Source: Ornithinibacillus caprae (GTDB lineage: Bacteria > Bacillota > Bacilli > Bacillales > Amphibacillaceae). Taken from it: 64,000 nucleotides of DNA. The translations under genes and the position numbers were made by a program. Every line of letters starts with the position of its first letter. The stretch's first letter is position 1. Below, piece by piece: positions 62,774-64,000 of the stretch. Below the pieces are notes generated by a model. The model saw only the letters and a program-made list of their open reading frames with translations, was not told the origin of the DNA and made no database searches. The DNA lies in contig NZ_WOCA01000003.1 in NCBI RefSeq assembly GCF_009728145.1, positions 62,001 through 126,000 of the forward strand, read 5' to 3'.

Positions 62774-62806
62774 TCCTACGTTCCTTCTATTTTTTGATAT
62801 CTCTAT

Positions 62807-63118
62807 CTATTTTTTATTGACTGATTCCTGATAAAGATCAGCGTACGTTTTAGAATCTTTAATCAGCGCGTCGCAGAAATCAGCAACGTCTGTTCCTGTG
62901 ACTTCAAGCACATCTTTTCCAGCTGCTGCGCCCTCTTCAAAGAAGCTGAGAATTTCCGAGAGCAGTCCGATACCTTCGTTTAGCTCAACTGGACCGACTT
63001 TGAAGAGATATTTTTGGACCTCTTTATAAACAATTTGGTAATCTTGTGGAAGTGCTTTGACACGCGAAACATGAGCTCTCCATTCTTTTTTACCTTCGAT
63101 TATTTTTTTGATACTCAT
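62807..63118 (-). CDS. DUF1048 family protein
   Basis: 103 residues; KKIIEGKKEWRAHVSRVKALPQDYQIVYKEVQKYL and GTDVADFCDALIKDSKTYADLY are DUF1048 features. All-alpha. Its start overlaps the end of the upstream paralog by four bases (ATGA). Confidence 0.88.
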   Translation of the reverse strand: MSIKKIIEGKKEWRAHVSRVKALPQDYQIVYKEVQKYLFKVGPVELNEGIGLLSEILSFFEEGAAAGKDVLEVTGTDVADFCDALIKDSKTYADLYQESVNKK

Positions 63119-63468
63119 TTCAAACCTCCTAATTTTCTTGCTACGTTCTTGTTGAGTTGTTCACGCCATTTATCTCTATACTTTTTTGCGCCTTCATCAC
63201 CTACAAGTGCTGCGCAGAAACCTTTGATATCATCTCCTAGTACTTCTTCGATGCTCTGACCGTCTGCTGATGTCACTTCAAGCAGTTCAAGAGCACTTTC
63301 AAGAATTGGCATCAGATTACGACCCGTGAAATCTCCATGAATCCAAAGATTGCTTATTATTTCTTTCCAAGCAGTTTGAAATTCAGCTGGCAAGACTTTT
63401 GCTCGCTCTTCAAAACCTTTCATTTCTTTAGTCATATCGCTGCCGGTTATTTTTTCTAAAAAGTTCAT
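63115..63468 (-). CDS. DUF1048 family protein (paralog)
   Basis: 117 residues; MKGFEERAKVLPAEFQTAWKEIISNLW and GDDIKGFCAALVGDEGAKKYRDKWREQLN. In Bacillus and Listeria DUF1048 pairs commonly accompany an ABC-2 exporter and a PadR regulator. GC content is visibly higher than in the array. Confidence 0.9.
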   Translation of the reverse strand: MNFLEKITGSDMTKEMKGFEERAKVLPAEFQTAWKEIISNLWIHGDFTGRNLMPILESALELLEVTSADGQSIEEVLGDDIKGFCAALVGDEGAKKYRDKWREQLNKNVARKLGGLK

Positions 63469-63588
63469 TGTCGTCTCCTCCTTTAAGATACTAAGCTGTT
63501 CAGCAAAGTTCTATAAAATAATCGCATCATTGAGTTTATGATGTTGCTTTTCATCTCACGATTTTGCTCTCAACATTAACTATTATTT

Positions 63589-64000
63589 TTACCCTAATTG
63601 GCGTTTAAATGCTTTACTTGCGATCAAGTAAGCGATAACCATGATCCCCACACACCAGGCGAGCGCAATCCAGATATCATTACCGACAGTCCCCTCATAT
63701 AAGAGGGCACGAATTGAATTCACGATTGAAGTCACGGGTTGGTTCTCAGCGAACGCACGAACAATTTTAGGCATGGTTTCCGTGGGCACAAAGGCCGAAC
63801 TGATAAACGGCAGGAAAATCAGCGGATACGAGTATGCTGTTGCCCCTTCCATAGACCCTGCTGTCAATCCGGGAATGACCGCCAGCCATGTCAGCGCCAG
63901 TGTAAACAGCCCTAGAATCCCAACTACCGCTAGCCAAGCCAGGATATCAGCGTTTGATCGGAACCCCATTAAGAGAGCAACGAGAATAACCACTAAGACG
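63589..64000 (-). CDS. ABC-2 type transporter permease (partial, N-terminus outside window)
   Basis: C-terminal 134 or more residues with four to five membrane segments, GLTAGSMEGATAYSYPLIFLPFISSAFVPTETMPKIVRAFAENQPVTSIVNSIRALL, the classic DrrB-like ABC-2 signature. Runs off the right edge. The neighbouring DUF1048 genes suggest the usual PadR-ATPase-permease-DUF1048 drug-export operon. Confidence 0.88.
   Translation of the reverse strand, partial: VLVVILVALLMGFRSNADILAWLAVVGILGLFTLALTWLAVIPGLTAGSMEGATAYSYPLIFLPFISSAFVPTETMPKIVRAFAENQPVTSIVNSIRALLYEGTVGNDIWIALAWCVGIMVIAYLIASKAFKRQLG

Overview
The window is AT-rich DNA from a low-GC Gram-positive of the Bacillaceae, probably a halotolerant or alkaliphilic relative of Oceanobacillus/Virgibacillus. 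This is inferred from strong GGAGG ribosome sites, frequent TTG and GTG starts, Bacillus-type DUF families, a MifM/YidC2-like pair, a PlcR/PapR-like pair, a secreted GH10 xylanase behind a perfect CcpA cre box, and interspersed REP-like repeats. No rRNA, tRNA, CRISPR array or integrase is visible.

1-18 kb is a mixed chromosomal region. It holds a kinase-like partial gene, a membrane protein, a DUF3231 protein behind a TetR-like palindrome, a xylanase, a DUF1646 permease, a marR-MATE efflux operon, and a metal-transport operon (HMA chaperone, P1B ATPase with an unusual CPG motif, Crp/Fnr regulator) with a perfect FNR-type box at -41.5. Next come a PlcR-like regulator with a downstream PapR-like peptide gene, and a MifM-like arrest peptide overlapping yidC2. 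A 14-copy 52-bp tandem repeat follows, then small conserved genes.

18-63 kb is unusual: dozens of small, functionally unrelated genes, nearly all on the minus strand. They encode GNAT acetyltransferases, VOC/glyoxalases, aminoglycoside kinase- and nucleotidyltransferase-like enzymes, SRPBCC and ArsR proteins, lipoproteins, tiny membrane proteins, class C beta-lactamase-like hydrolases, an MccF-like peptidase and methyltransferases. From 21.8 to 62.7 kb the boundaries carry copies of one composite repeat of about 115-145 bp, always in the same orientation: a box after the upstream stop codon, a GATC-containing terminator-like hairpin, a conserved promoter-like block, and a second related box before the next gene. 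Short forms, half copies and decayed gene fragments lie between. This resembles an integron cassette array, but with a terminator and promoter at each junction and no visible recombinase. It is the main candidate for an undescribed system.

Two plus-strand insertions with divergent regulators interrupt the series: LysR with flavodoxin-fold reductases, and MocR with an Asp/Glu racemase. An IS200/IS605-type element with a frameshifted tnpB lies at 57.3-58.9 kb. A second 52-bp repeat array has inserted inside a DUF3885 gene. Several genes carry single-base frameshifts, which are either real decay or assembly indels. After 62.8 kb the GC content rises and a conserved ABC-2 permease-DUF1048-DUF1048 operon begins.
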